DNA from: Micromonospora tarapacensis
GTDB taxonomy: Bacteria > Actinomycetota > Actinomycetes > Mycobacteriales > Micromonosporaceae
Direction: 5' to 3'
DNA length: 64,000 bases
NCBI RefSeq assembly: GCF_019697375.1
Contig: NZ_JAHCDI010000004.1
Span: forward strand, 5,443,324-5,507,323
The position numbers were made by a program, and so were the translations under genes. The notes beneath the pieces were generated by a model, which did no database searches, was not told the origin of the DNA, and saw only the letters and a list, made by a program, of their open reading frames with translations. Shown piece by piece: positions 46,760-55,514 of the stretch (its first letter is position 1; the number at the start of each line of letters is the position of its first letter).

Positions 46760-47767
46760 GTGACATTCTCTCGATGGTCGAGGTCTATCGCGGCCGCTGC
46801 GGCCGTCGTCCTGCTCGCCGCCTGCGGAACCGACAGTGGGTCCGAGACGGACGGCAACAGCGCTACCGCCTCTGGCGCTGCCTTTCCCATCACCATCAGC
46901 AACTGCGGCACCGACGTGACGTTCGAAGCGCCACCGAAACGGGTGGTGGCGATGGACCAGATATCCACGGAATCGCTGCTGCACCTCGGTCTGCGGGAGG
47001 CGTTGGCCGGCACCGCGTTTCGCAACGACGAGATCTTCCCGACGGTCGCCGGTGAGTACCAGCAGGTCAAGGTGCTGGCAGAAATGTACCCCTCCAAGGA
47101 GGTGCTGCTCAGCGCCGAGCCCGACATGATCGTCGGCAACATCGACTTCTTCACCTACAGTGGCTTCCCGCCCGGCACCAACTTCACCCGCCAGGAACTC
47201 ACCGACAGCGGAATCAAGTCGTACACGTTGCAGTGCCAGGGTGAGAAGCCCGACCCGGAGCGGATGTTCACCCGGTTCGTCGAGCTCGCCTCGATCTTCG
47301 GCGTCACCGCCGAGGCGGAGAAGATCGTCGCCGAGGTCAAGGGGTCGTTGGAGAAGACGCAGGCCGTCCTCGGCAGCAGCCAGGCGGTGCCCACTTTCGT
47401 GTACCGCTCGGGCACCGGTCCGTTGTCGACCTTCGGAGGTGGCGGCGGCTCCGACTACGGGCTGGGCCGCGCCGGCGGCAAGAACATCTTCGGCGACCGG
47501 GCCGCGCTGCCGCCGCCGGAGGTGAGTGTCGAGTCCGTCGTCGACCTGAATCCGCAGGCCATCCTGATCTCCGACGAGGACGAGCAGTCGCCACAGGACA
47601 AGGAGAAGTTCCTGCGTTCCGTGCTGGCCGAGACCGGCGCGGTGCGTAACGGCAGGTTCTGCACCATCGACTTCTACGCGTTCGGGACACCACTTCGGCT
47701 GGCACGTGACGCCAACGTCGTCGGCAAGTGCCTGCACCCCGACCTGACGTTTCCCACCCTTCCCTGA
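46760..47767 (+). CDS. FecB-type substrate-binding lipoprotein of the RiPP cluster
   Basis: Binding protein of a metal-chelate importer. The start GTG 46760 has GGAG eight bases upstream and gives a clean lipoprotein signal (RSIAAAAAVVLLAACG); TTG 46700 overlapping the exporter stop is the alternative. The mature part opens with ITISNCGTDVTFEAPPKRVV as in other FecB proteins. A Gly-rich loop STFGGGGGSDYG lies in the middle. Its sequence relates it to the protein at 24422. Encoded between the exporter and the permease, it likely recaptures the metal-loaded peptide product. Confidence 0.88.
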   Translation: MTFSRWSRSIAAAAAVVLLAACGTDSGSETDGNSATASGAAFPITISNCGTDVTFEAPPKRVVAMDQISTESLLHLGLREALAGTAFRNDEIFPTVAGEYQQVKVLAEMYPSKEVLLSAEPDMIVGNIDFFTYSGFPPGTNFTRQELTDSGIKSYTLQCQGEKPDPERMFTRFVELASIFGVTAEAEKIVAEVKGSLEKTQAVLGSSQAVPTFVYRSGTGPLSTFGGGGGSDYGLGRAGGKNIFGDRAALPPPEVSVESVVDLNPQAILISDEDEQSPQDKEKFLRSVLAETGAVRNGRFCTIDFYAFGTPLRLARDANVVGKCLHPDLTFPTLP

Positions 47768-47772
47768 CCCGA

Positions 47773-48891
47773 ATGGTCACCGACACGAGACCTGCCGCCC
47801 CGGTTGCGTTGCATCGGGGCGGCAGGTTCGCGGCCCGACCTCGACTGCCGTTTCCTCTGGTCATCACCGTGCTGACAGCGGCGCTGGTGATGACGTTGAC
47901 CACGGCCGTCACGATCGGGCCGGTCGCGATCCCGTTCCTGCAGGTGTGGCAGATCGTCGCCGAACAGATCCACCCCGGCTGGGGAGGGCCGGTCACCTGG
48001 ACTCCGGCTCGTGAGCAGATCGTGTTCGACCTCCGGCTGCCCCGGGTGATCCTCGGGGCGACGGTCGGCGCCGGGCTCGCCGTGGTCGGCGTGACACTGC
48101 AGGCATTGGTACGCAACCCGCTGGCCGACCCGTACGTCTTCGGTATCACCTCCGGGGCGTCTACCGGCGCCACCGCCATGCTCGCCCTGGGCATCGGAGC
48201 CTTCGGCAGCACCTCGCTGTCCGTGACCGCGTTTCTCGGCGCGGTCGTCGCCTTCGCCCTGGTCCTGATGCTCGCTGGCGGGACGGGCGGGATCTCGCCG
48301 AGTCGGCTCATCCTCGCCGGCCTGATCGTCGGCTACACCATGTCTGCGGTGACCAGCCTGATGGTGTTCCTGGCCAGCACCGCCGGCCAGTCGAGCATCG
48401 CCGAAACGATCCTGTTCTGGTTGCTCGGTGGGCTCGGCGGAGCCCGGTGGTCACACGTGCTGCTGCCGGCGGTGGCAGCAGCCGCCGGCACCATCGCGAT
48501 GGCCACCCAGGCCCGATCGCTCAACGCGCTGCTCGTCGGCGAGGAGACCGCCGCCACGCTCGGCGTCCAGGTAGCCCGGTTCCGGCTGGTCATGTTCAGC
48601 GTCGCCGCCCTGGTCACCGGGGTCATGGTCGCGGTCAGCGGCGGCATCGGCTTCGTCGGTCTGATGGTGCCGCACGCGGTCAGGATGCTGGTCGGCTCCG
48701 ACCACCGCCGGGTCCTACCCGTGTCGGTCCTGCTCGGCGCGATCTTCCTGGTCTGGGCCGACGTCCTCGCCCGAACCGTGGTGGCACCCCAGGAACTACC
48801 GATCGGCATCATCACCGCGCTGGTCGGGGCACCCTTCTTCATCACCCTGATGCGGTCACGCCGCCGGCTGTCGATGGTGGGTCAACGATGA
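47773..48891 (+). CDS. FecCD-type permease of the RiPP cluster
   Basis: A 372-residue permease with about ten helices. Landmarks are LQALVRNPLADPYVFGIT after the second helix and GGIGFVGLMVPHAVRMLVG near the end, which contacts the ATPase. The ATG 47773 start is five bases after the previous stop. It overlaps the ATPase gene. It is the second such permease in this island and is paralogous to 25494-26582. Confidence 0.9.
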   Translation: MVTDTRPAAPVALHRGGRFAARPRLPFPLVITVLTAALVMTLTTAVTIGPVAIPFLQVWQIVAEQIHPGWGGPVTWTPAREQIVFDLRLPRVILGATVGAGLAVVGVTLQALVRNPLADPYVFGITSGASTGATAMLALGIGAFGSTSLSVTAFLGAVVAFALVLMLAGGTGGISPSRLILAGLIVGYTMSAVTSLMVFLASTAGQSSIAETILFWLLGGLGGARWSHVLLPAVAAAAGTIAMATQARSLNALLVGEETAATLGVQVARFRLVMFSVAALVTGVMVAVSGGIGFVGLMVPHAVRMLVGSDHRRVLPVSVLLGAIFLVWADVLARTVVAPQELPIGIITALVGAPFFITLMRSRRRLSMVGQR

Positions 48892-49670
48892 TGCTCCGGA
48901 CCACGTCGCTGTCGATGACCATCGACCAGCAGCCGATCGTCCACGACGTCGACGTCTGGGTCGACAAGTCGGAGATCGTCGGTCTCGTCGGCCCCAACGG
49001 CAGCGGCAAATCCACGCTGCTACGGGGGATCTACCGCGTTCTGCGCCCCGAGGATGGGCAGGTCGCGCTCGACGGGGTGGACGTGTGGCGGATGTCCGCC
49101 CGGGCTGCGGCCCGCCGAATGGCTGTCCTGGTGCAGGAAAGCCCTACCGACTTCGACTTCGAGGTCGAGGAGATCGTGCGGATGGGCCGGGCGCCACACC
49201 TGGGCCTGCTCCGCTCTGCCGGGCGCGACGACAAACGAATCATTGACGAGGCCCTGCGACGGGTCGACGCGACAGACCTTCAGAACCGCAGGTTCCGGAC
49301 CCTCTCCGGTGGCGAGAAACAGCGAGTCCTTCTCGCCCGGGCGTTGACGCAGCAGCCGGACCTGCTGGTGCTCGACGAACCGACCAACCACCTCGACATT
49401 CGGCATCAACTCGAGACCCTGGAGCTGATGCGCCGGCTGGGCGTAGCGACGCTCACCGCGCTGCACGACCTCAACCTCGCCGCCGCCTACTGTGACCGGC
49501 TCTACGTCCTCGCCGACGGCCGAGTGGTCGCCACCGGCCCACCGGCAGAGGTGCTGACTCCCGAACTGGTGGGCACCGTGTTCGGTGTCGGTGCCGTCTC
49601 GACGGTCAACCCGGTGACCGGCCGGGTCCACCTGTCGTTCCACCCCCTACCCCCGGAGCCCGACCAATGA
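48888..49670 (+). CDS. FecE-type ABC ATPase of the RiPP cluster
   Basis: A 260-residue ATPase. Walker A GPNGSGKST, signature LSGGEKQRV, Walker B LVLDEPTNHLD and the switch His in ALHDLNLAA are all intact. It starts at ATG 48888 in an ATGATG overlapping the permease stop, and its own stop overlaps the methyltransferase start (ATGA). With the two previous genes it forms a complete uptake system inside the biosynthetic operon. Confidence 0.9.
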   Translation: MMLRTTSLSMTIDQQPIVHDVDVWVDKSEIVGLVGPNGSGKSTLLRGIYRVLRPEDGQVALDGVDVWRMSARAAARRMAVLVQESPTDFDFEVEEIVRMGRAPHLGLLRSAGRDDKRIIDEALRRVDATDLQNRRFRTLSGGEKQRVLLARALTQQPDLLVLDEPTNHLDIRHQLETLELMRRLGVATLTALHDLNLAAAYCDRLYVLADGRVVATGPPAEVLTPELVGTVFGVGAVSTVNPVTGRVHLSFHPLPPEPDQ

Positions 49671-50458
49671 CCGCCGACACCTCCACCAATGAGACCTCCA
49701 CCGAAGAGGACCACGGCCTGGCCAACCGTCGCGCCTGGAACCGGATGGCCGACCAGTACCAGCAGATGATGGCCCACCTGACTGCTCCCAGTGGGCTGAC
49801 CTGGGGTTGGTGGCAGCACCCGGAGAGCCAGCTTGGTGTCCTCGGCGATCCAGCAGGCCGCGACGTGCTCGACCTCGGCTGCGGCAGTGCCGGCTGGTCC
49901 CGCACGCTGAGCCGCGCCGGCGCCAGGGTCGTCGGCATCGACGCCGCCATTCGACAGCTCAACCACGCCGTCACCGCCGCAGCGACAACCGGAACCCCTC
50001 TCGGGCTGGTCAACGCCGACGCCGAACGACTGCCGTTCGGGGACGCCACCTTCGACATCGCCGTGTCCAACTGGGGCGCCCTGAGCTTCGCGGACCCGAC
50101 CCGGGCGGTACCCGAGGCAGCCCGCGTCCTGCGGCCCGGCGGCCTCCTGGTGGTCTGCACCTCAAGCCCGATCTTCTGGCTCGCCAGCGACGGGCACAAC
50201 GAGCAGCCCGACGAGCGGCTCCGTCGTAGCTACTTCGACCTGTCCCGCAGCCCGGGCAACACCGGCACGGTGCGCTTCCAACTCACCTACGGCGGATGGA
50301 TCGACGTGTTCCGGCGCTGCTGCCTGCAGGTGGAGGCGCTCATCGAGCCGCAGCCCGACCCACAGATCGAGCTACCGGATCATCTCGACGCCGACAGGTG
50401 GCGCCGCTGGCTGGCCCAGTGGCCGTTCGACACGATCTGGAAGGTCCGCAAGCAGTAG
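49667..50458 (+). CDS. class I SAM-dependent methyltransferase
   Basis: A 263-residue methyltransferase. The SAM motif VLDLGCGSAGWSRTLSRAGA and the acidic tip VVGIDAA are clear, followed by FDIAVSNWGALSF and a post-motif ARVLRPGGLLVV. It is of the small-molecule/ubiquinone-like type, without a peptide-binding extension. The four-base overlap with the ATPase gene and 17 bases to the MNIO gene make it part of the RiPP operon, where it may methylate the peptide, for example at an amide nitrogen, sulfur or terminus. Confidence 0.85.
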   Translation: MTADTSTNETSTEEDHGLANRRAWNRMADQYQQMMAHLTAPSGLTWGWWQHPESQLGVLGDPAGRDVLDLGCGSAGWSRTLSRAGARVVGIDAAIRQLNHAVTAAATTGTPLGLVNADAERLPFGDATFDIAVSNWGALSFADPTRAVPEAARVLRPGGLLVVCTSSPIFWLASDGHNEQPDERLRRSYFDLSRSPGNTGTVRFQLTYGGWIDVFRRCCLQVEALIEPQPDPQIELPDHLDADRWRRWLAQWPFDTIWKVRKQ

Positions 50459-50475
50459 ATCGAGGGAGGACCCGG

Positions 50476-51327
50476 ATGGACACCCCGTGGCCACGCGCTG
50501 CCGACCTGCCCGAACTGGGAGTAGGGGTCGGTCTACGAGCGGAGATGGAACAACAGATCGTCGAGCACCCGGACCAGATCGACTGGCTGGAACTCATCAC
50601 CGAGGACTTCCTGGTCAACCCGCAACGGCGGGAGTCCATCCCTTCGTTGCGGGAACGGTTTCCACTCGTCCCGCACGGGGTCGAGTTGTCCATCGGCGGC
50701 ATCGAACCGCTCGACGAGGCGTACCTCACCGCCCTTGCCTGCCTCGTCGCCGAGGTCGACGCGCCCTGGTGCAGCGACCACCTGTGCTACACCCGGGCGG
50801 GCGGCATCGCCCTCGGCGCGCTACTTCCCCTGCCCCGCACCGAGGAGGTAGTCGACCGCGTGGCCGCCCGAGTGCGCCGCATCCAGGAAACGGTCGGCGT
50901 GCCGTTCCTGCTGGAGAACATCAGCTCGTTCATCGACCTGCCGGGGGAGATGTCCGACGCCGAGTTCCTCACCGCGGTCGTCGAGCGGGCCGACTGCGGC
51001 ATCCTGCTGGACCTGACCAACGTCTACAACAACGCCGTCAACCACGACTTCAACCCCATCGCCTACCTGGACGCCATCCCGTTGGGGCGCGTCGTCCAAG
51101 TCCACCTCGCCGGCGGCACCTGGGCCGGTGAGCTGCTGCAGGACAACCACCGGGCACCCGTACACACGCAGGTATGGGACCTGCTCCGGCACGTCGTGCC
51201 CACATCACCGCTGCGCGGCTTTTTGATCGAACGCGACGGCAAACTCCCCGACGACTTCCCCGAGGTGTTGGCCGACATCGCGCAAACCCGGCAGGTGCTC
51301 GCCACCACCGGCCAGGTGAGCAGGTGA
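50476..51327 (+). CDS. DUF692/MNIO multinuclear iron-dependent oxidase
   Basis: A member of the DUF692 family, which includes MbnB (methanobactin) and TglH and uses a di- or tri-iron centre to rearrange Cys or other residues of RiPP precursors. Iron-ligand positions are present: H67 in PHGVELSIGG, D101-H102 in WCSDHLCY, E147-N148 in LLENISSF, D179 and N182 in LLDLTNVY, plus H190, H210 in QVHLAGG, and H225. Length of 283 residues is usual. The start ATG 50476 has GGGAGGA upstream. The partner gene overlaps its stop (GTGA). The single Cys of the precursor is the obvious target. Confidence 0.92.
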   Translation: MDTPWPRAADLPELGVGVGLRAEMEQQIVEHPDQIDWLELITEDFLVNPQRRESIPSLRERFPLVPHGVELSIGGIEPLDEAYLTALACLVAEVDAPWCSDHLCYTRAGGIALGALLPLPRTEEVVDRVAARVRRIQETVGVPFLLENISSFIDLPGEMSDAEFLTAVVERADCGILLDLTNVYNNAVNHDFNPIAYLDAIPLGRVVQVHLAGGTWAGELLQDNHRAPVHTQVWDLLRHVVPTSPLRGFLIERDGKLPDDFPEVLADIAQTRQVLATTGQVSR

Positions 51328-52109
51328 GTACAGAAGCCGTCCAGATCGCCCTCGCGCGTCTGCTGGTCGACCCGCGACTTCGTCAACGCTGGACGACGGA
51401 TCCCGGTGGCGCGTTGTCCGAGTTTCCCCTGACCGACCGCGAAGTCGCCATGCTGGCGGGAATCGACGCCCACCGGCTGGCATTCACCGCCGGTGGCATC
51501 ACCCGCGCTCGCAGCCGGACACTGAAACGCATGTTCGCGACCACCCTACGGCGGGTGGGCGACGCGTCGATCGTTGACCGGATCGTGACCGGCTTCGTCG
51601 ACGGCGACCTGCCGCTGGAGGGACGCAACGACGCCGACAAGTGGGTTGCCGAGGGCAAACGCTTCGTAGCCCATCTGGAACGACTGGCCGAAGATGGCAC
51701 GGTCCCCTCCACTCTCGCCGGTCTGGCCCAGCTCGAATGGCTCCGCGCCGACCTGCGCTACAGCAGCGCCGCAGCGATCGCAGCGGCGGCGGCTGGGACA
51801 GGCCCCGCCCCGGGGCCAGAAGCCCAACTGAGGCTCGCCGCACATGTCCGAGTCGTCGAACTGCGCTCCGACGTACTGGCTTCCGCCGCGGGCCCTCCAT
51901 CGGCTCAGGCCGGCACCGTGCATCTCGCATTGGTCCGCCGGCACCCGGACGGTCGCTCCGACGTCTTCCGGCTAAACTCCGCGGCCGCTGAGCTCTACCA
52001 CCAGTGCGACGGCACCCGCTCCGTCGCCGACCTGACCGACGGCGATCCTGACCGGCAACGACAATTGACCGAAGCGGTAAGGGCAGGACTGCTGGTATCC
52101 GTGCGATGA
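51324..52109 (+). CDS. MNIO partner protein with C-terminal PqqD-like domain
   Basis: A 261-residue protein that overlaps the MNIO gene by four bases. The N-terminal 170 residues (LARLLVDPRLRQRW, GGALSEFPLTDREVAMLAGI) look like the helical partner proteins that accompany MNIO enzymes. The last 85 residues contain FRLNSAAAELYHQCDGTRSV followed by ADL, which follows the PqqD pattern LNxTAxxILxLCDGxRTVxEI; PqqD-type domains bind RiPP leader peptides. It is therefore a likely leader-binding adaptor for MNIO and perhaps for YcaO, which lacks such a domain. It is the last gene of the operon. Confidence 0.8.
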   Translation: MSTEAVQIALARLLVDPRLRQRWTTDPGGALSEFPLTDREVAMLAGIDAHRLAFTAGGITRARSRTLKRMFATTLRRVGDASIVDRIVTGFVDGDLPLEGRNDADKWVAEGKRFVAHLERLAEDGTVPSTLAGLAQLEWLRADLRYSSAAAIAAAAAGTGPAPGPEAQLRLAAHVRVVELRSDVLASAAGPPSAQAGTVHLALVRRHPDGRSDVFRLNSAAAELYHQCDGTRSVADLTDGDPDRQRQLTEAVRAGLLVSVR

Positions 52110-52175
52110 GAGGTTCTCAGCACGGAGGCATTGATGGGTTATCCGTCCGACACAGCGGCCCCACATTTTGGCGCG

Positions 52176-52277
52176 TCACAGGTTGAGGCGGCCGACGTCG
52201 CCGTACCGGTCGCGATATGCGTCGCGGTCCAGTCCGGCGAGGTCGGTGAAGCCCTCGAACTGGCTGATCAGGCGTTG
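52176..52277 (-). pseudogene. C-terminal remnant of a GH65 glycosidase/phosphorylase
   Basis: A 33-codon fragment, QRLISQFEGFTDLAGLDRDA and then YRDRYGDVGRLNL, ends at a stop. It resembles the QFxGYxxLxxLDxxxYxxRYGDIxRLD stretch of glycoside hydrolase family 65 proteins. Nothing else of the gene is present. It is a leftover from an earlier gene order at the end of the RiPP operon. Confidence 0.5.
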
Positions 52278-52355
52278 GGCGGGAGCGGGAACGGAACGTA
52301 CAGGCGCCGGGCGGCGGCGTGTACCAACCAGTCTCCGTCCTGCCCTGCTTCGGGC

Positions 52356-52913
52356 TCACTGGTGCAGGTGGGCGCGCTGCCCTTCGCGGTCGAAGATCAT
52401 GATCAGCTCGGCCGGTTTGTCAAGTGCTGTCATCGAGTGTGGTGTCATCGTCGAGAATTCGGCTGCCTCGCCCTTTTCGACTTCGATCTGCCGCTCACCG
52501 AGCCACAGCAGTACCCTGCCTTCGAGCACCAGGAACCAGTCGTACCCCGGGTGGACCCGCTGGGCCGGCATCGTCGCTTCGGGTTCCAGGCGGAGCTTGA
52601 TCGCCATGGTGCGCCCGTCGACGCGGCTCAGTGGCCACGTGGTGCGCGAGCCCGAACGGTGCTGCACGGGGCGGATCACCACGTCCTCGTCGCTGGTTGC
52701 CTCGAAGAGGACGTCGAGGCTGACCTGTAGCGCGTTGGCCAGGGGCACGAGCACATCGAGGCTGAGCGTACGTTTGCCCGTCTCGATCCGGCTGATCGTC
52801 GACGGGCTGAGGTTGGTGCGCTCGGCGAGGTCGTCCAGGGAGTAGCCGAGCGTGGTGCGGAGGCTTCGCAGCCGGGTACGTGCCAAACGCTCCACGTCAC
52901 TGCGGTCGCTCAT
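52356..52913 (-). CDS. XRE-family regulator with cupin domain
   Basis: A 185-residue regulator. Residues 8-70 form a helix-turn-helix (LRTTLGYSLDDLAERTNLSP, then STISRIETGKRTLS). Residues 100-180 form a cupin with RVHPGYDWFLVLEGRVLLWL and EFSTMTPHSM. Such proteins usually control a neighbouring metabolic or efflux gene in answer to a small ligand. It is divergent from the oxidoreductase-methyltransferase at 52990, with a perfect palindrome in the shared promoter. Confidence 0.9.
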   Translation of the reverse strand: MSDRSDVERLARTRLRSLRTTLGYSLDDLAERTNLSPSTISRIETGKRTLSLDVLVPLANALQVSLDVLFEATSDEDVVIRPVQHRSGSRTTWPLSRVDGRTMAIKLRLEPEATMPAQRVHPGYDWFLVLEGRVLLWLGERQIEVEKGEAAEFSTMTPHSMTALDKPAELIMIFDREGQRAHLHQ

Positions 52914-52937
52914 CTTCTCAGCATGGGGGCTCCTTGC

Positions 52938-52953
52938 GAATCTTGCAAGATTC
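52938..52953. promoter_or_regulatory. 16-bp palindromic operator
   Basis: GAATCTTGCAAGATTC is a perfect palindrome in the 76-base space between the divergent regulator and oxidoreductase genes. It is the likely binding site of the XRE-cupin regulator. Confidence 0.65.
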
Positions 52954-52989
52954 CTTTCATATGCCGTCAGGTGTTCCTACGCTTGACCC

Positions 52990-54608
52990 ATGACCGAACA
53001 TGCCCACGAAACCCCCGAACACCAACCACACCAGAGCATCAGCCGCAGGTGCGACGTCGCTGTCATCGGCGGATCAGCGGCCGGTCTGGCGGCCGCGCTG
53101 CAACTCGTTCGTCAGCGACGCTCGGTCATCGTCGTTGACGACGGCACGCCGCGGAATGCGCCGGCGGCGCACATGCATGGCTACCTCGGACGCGAGGGCA
53201 TCCCGCCTGAGGCGATGCGGACCATCGGGCGGGAGGAGGTCCGTAGCTACGGCGGCAACGTCCTCACCGGCCGGGTCCTGGCGGTGCGGAAAGAGGACGA
53301 CGGGTTCCACCTCGCACTCTCGGGCGGCCACGGCCTCGTCGCACGCCGGGTGTTGGCCGCGACCGGCATCGTTGATGAGCTTCCCGACATTGAGGGCCTC
53401 GCCGGGCGTTGGGGCCGTCAGGTGTTCAACTGTCCGTTCTGCCACGGCTGGGAGGTCCGCGACCTGCGGGTCGTACAGATCGTCACGACGGCGATCGGAC
53501 TGCATCCGACCCACCTGATGCGGCACCTGACCGACCGGTTGACCGTGGTGCTGCATGACGCGACGGGGATCGACCCGGCCGCGGTGCAGACCCTCGTCGC
53601 CGCCGGGGTCCCGGTGGTCGAGAGTGCGGTGCGCCGGGTAGTCGACGCCGACCCGGACGGGTCGCTCGTCGTCGAGCTCGCCGACGGCCGCAGCCTGCCC
53701 GCCGACGCGATCCTCACCGGGGTCGGTTCGTTCCCCGGGTCGAGATGCTCGCCGGGCTCGGCGTCGACACCACGGCCCACCCCAGCGGACTCGGTAACCT
53801 CGTCGCGGTCGACCACACCGGACAAACCAGCGTGGCGGGCGTCTTCGCCGCCGGGAACCTGACGGACCCGAGCGCCCAGGTCCTGCAGTCCGCGGCGAAC
53901 GGTAGCTGGATCGGCGCCCAGATCGCCCTCAGCCTCGCCGCCGAGGACACCACGGCCGGCATCCGCCCCTGCGGCGTCGCGATCGAGTGGGACAGCCGAT
54001 ACGGGGACCAGGAACGCGTGTGGAGCGCCAACCCGAACGGCACCCTCACCGCGGAGGTGACGGACCTGCCCCCCGGGCGGGCGCTCGACGTCGGCGCGGG
54101 TGAAGGAGCCGACGCCCTGTGGCTGGCCGAACGAGGCTGGCAGGTGACCGCCTCCGACGTCTCCAGCAGGGCACTCGACCGCCTCCTGGCCGAAGCGGAA
54201 CGTCGCGGGCTCGACGTGCGTACGCTGCATCGCGACGCCAACGACCCCGCCGCCTTCGCAGCCGAGACCTACGACCTCGTCTCCCTGCAGTACGGTTCGT
54301 TCCAGCGCACCCCCGAGCAGCGCGGACTGCGCAACCTCCTCGACGCCGTGGCCGTCGGTGGGACGCTGCTCGTCGTCGGTCACGACCTGACCTGGCTCCA
54401 GCAGCCGTCGAACCCCGACGAGCAAACCCGCATGTACGACCCCGGGGCGTACGTCGGCATCGCCGAGATCACCGCCGAGATCACCGCTTCGGACGACTGG
54501 CGCATCGACGTGAACGAGACCCGCCCGCGCCCCCCGGGGGCGGTCAGCACGCACCACGTCAACGACGTCGTACTGCGCGCGGTCCGCCTTAAGTACCCCA
54601 AGGAGTAG
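52990..54608 (+). CDS. thioredoxin reductase-like oxidoreductase fused to a methyltransferase, frameshifted
   Basis: One gene in two frames. The N-terminal half is a FAD/NAD(P) oxidoreductase of the thioredoxin-reductase type: CDVAVIGGSAAGLAAALQL (FAD site), a redox CPFC in FNCPFCHGWEV, and then, after the shift, VAGVFAAGNLTDPSAQVLQS. The C-terminal half is a class I methyltransferase with RALDVGAGEGADALWLAERG. Such bifunctional fusions occur in actinomycetes. The first frame breaks at GVGSFPG and the second resumes with VEMLAGLGVDTTAHP; one missing C near 53737 explains it. The NAD(P) GxGxxG segment of the first half appears degenerate (IVTTAIGLHP). Confidence 0.8.
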
Positions 54609-54648
54609 GGCTGGCGATACGGAAGAAGGTAGGGGATCGGGTCCCTTC

Positions 54649-55152
54649 GTGCAGACTTCACGATCAATGCCTGCGGATGCGCGGGTTTGGGCCTTTCTGT
54701 TGTCCCGGCAGAACACGCCGGCGACCATGGAACGGACACGGCAGCGGTTCGGCCAGCACCTCGGCGTCTCGGATGTCACCGGTCAGTGGCGGGCCCGGGT
54801 TCGTGCGCAGCCCGAGCCGGGTCGCGGTGGGCGCTGGCTCTGGACCACCATCGAGGCGCAGCGCCTCGACAACTACCTACGGGATGCCAAGGCGGTCCGG
54901 AACCGGCTCGCGCACGGCGACGACCCGCAGACCGCGCCGAACGATTCCGGGACCCTGTATGACCGCAAGGACGGCAAGGCGTCCATCACGCTGATGTGGG
55001 TCGAGGGCTTCGTGCAGGCGGTACAGGACTTGGCCACGATCACCGCCCTCGAACTCACCGGAGAAACCACCTTGATCCCGGACTGGCCGGTGCCACCCCG
55101 TACCGAGGTCAGCGCAAACCCGCCCGCGCCGCCTTGGGCGGCGACCCCGTAG
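54649..55152 (+). CDS. HEPN-like hypothetical protein
   Basis: A 167-residue helical protein. AKAVRNRLAHGDDP carries an RNxxAH-type motif like the Rx4-6H catalytic motif of HEPN ribonucleases, and the preceding LDNYLRDAKAVRN helix fits that fold. The N-terminus starts at GTG 54649 (or ATG 54667) and may be truncated compared with RiboL-PSP-HEPN proteins. It lies between the oxidoreductase fusion and the att B region, in a typical defence-cargo spot. No partner antitoxin is visible. The stretch 55153-55464 holds the 36-bp repeat and no gene. Confidence 0.5.
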   Translation: MQTSRSMPADARVWAFLLSRQNTPATMERTRQRFGQHLGVSDVTGQWRARVRAQPEPGRGGRWLWTTIEAQRLDNYLRDAKAVRNRLAHGDDPQTAPNDSGTLYDRKDGKASITLMWVEGFVQAVQDLATITALELTGETTLIPDWPVPPRTEVSANPPAPPWAATP

Positions 55153-55232
55153 CGGCAACCCCTGCGCACGATCGCCGACCATCGCGATCGTCCGGCGATG
55201 ACACACTGGCGATCGGGGCGCTGGCGATGATG

Positions 55233-55268
55233 CGGGGTGCTCCGTGGGTGCTCGGACGTCGGGGAACT
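55233..55268 (+). repeat. 36-bp direct repeat, copy 2
   Basis: Exact copy of 20933-20968, placed upstream of the second attachment repeat. No coding role is apparent. It may be an integrase arm site or shared element-end sequence. Confidence 0.8.
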
Positions 55269-55464
55269 CGCACGGACGCACCGGGACGTAGCCGGATCCG
55301 GGGCTCCATCAGGCACTCCGGATAAGTCGATAAGTATGGATGATGACGGTACGCAGGGCTAGGACCTGGGCGGATACACCGGGACGGGGCCGGACTGAAC
55401 AGATTGCATTCGGACACAACCTAGGCTAGAGTCGATTTTGGATCACTCTAATTTCCACCTCGGA

Positions 55465-55514
55465 CTACGGATCAGAAGGTTAGGGGTTCGAATCCCTTCG
55501 GGCGCACAAGATCA
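55465..55514 (+). repeat. attachment site B (tRNA-Arg 3' half)
   Basis: Second copy of the tRNA-Arg-derived 50-bp sequence, differing from copy A at one T-loop base (GTTCGAA versus GTTCGAG). The match to tRNA-Arg extends slightly further left (GACTACGG). The downstream integrase gene reads into it. Together the two copies bound a 34.4-kb segment. Confidence 0.88.
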
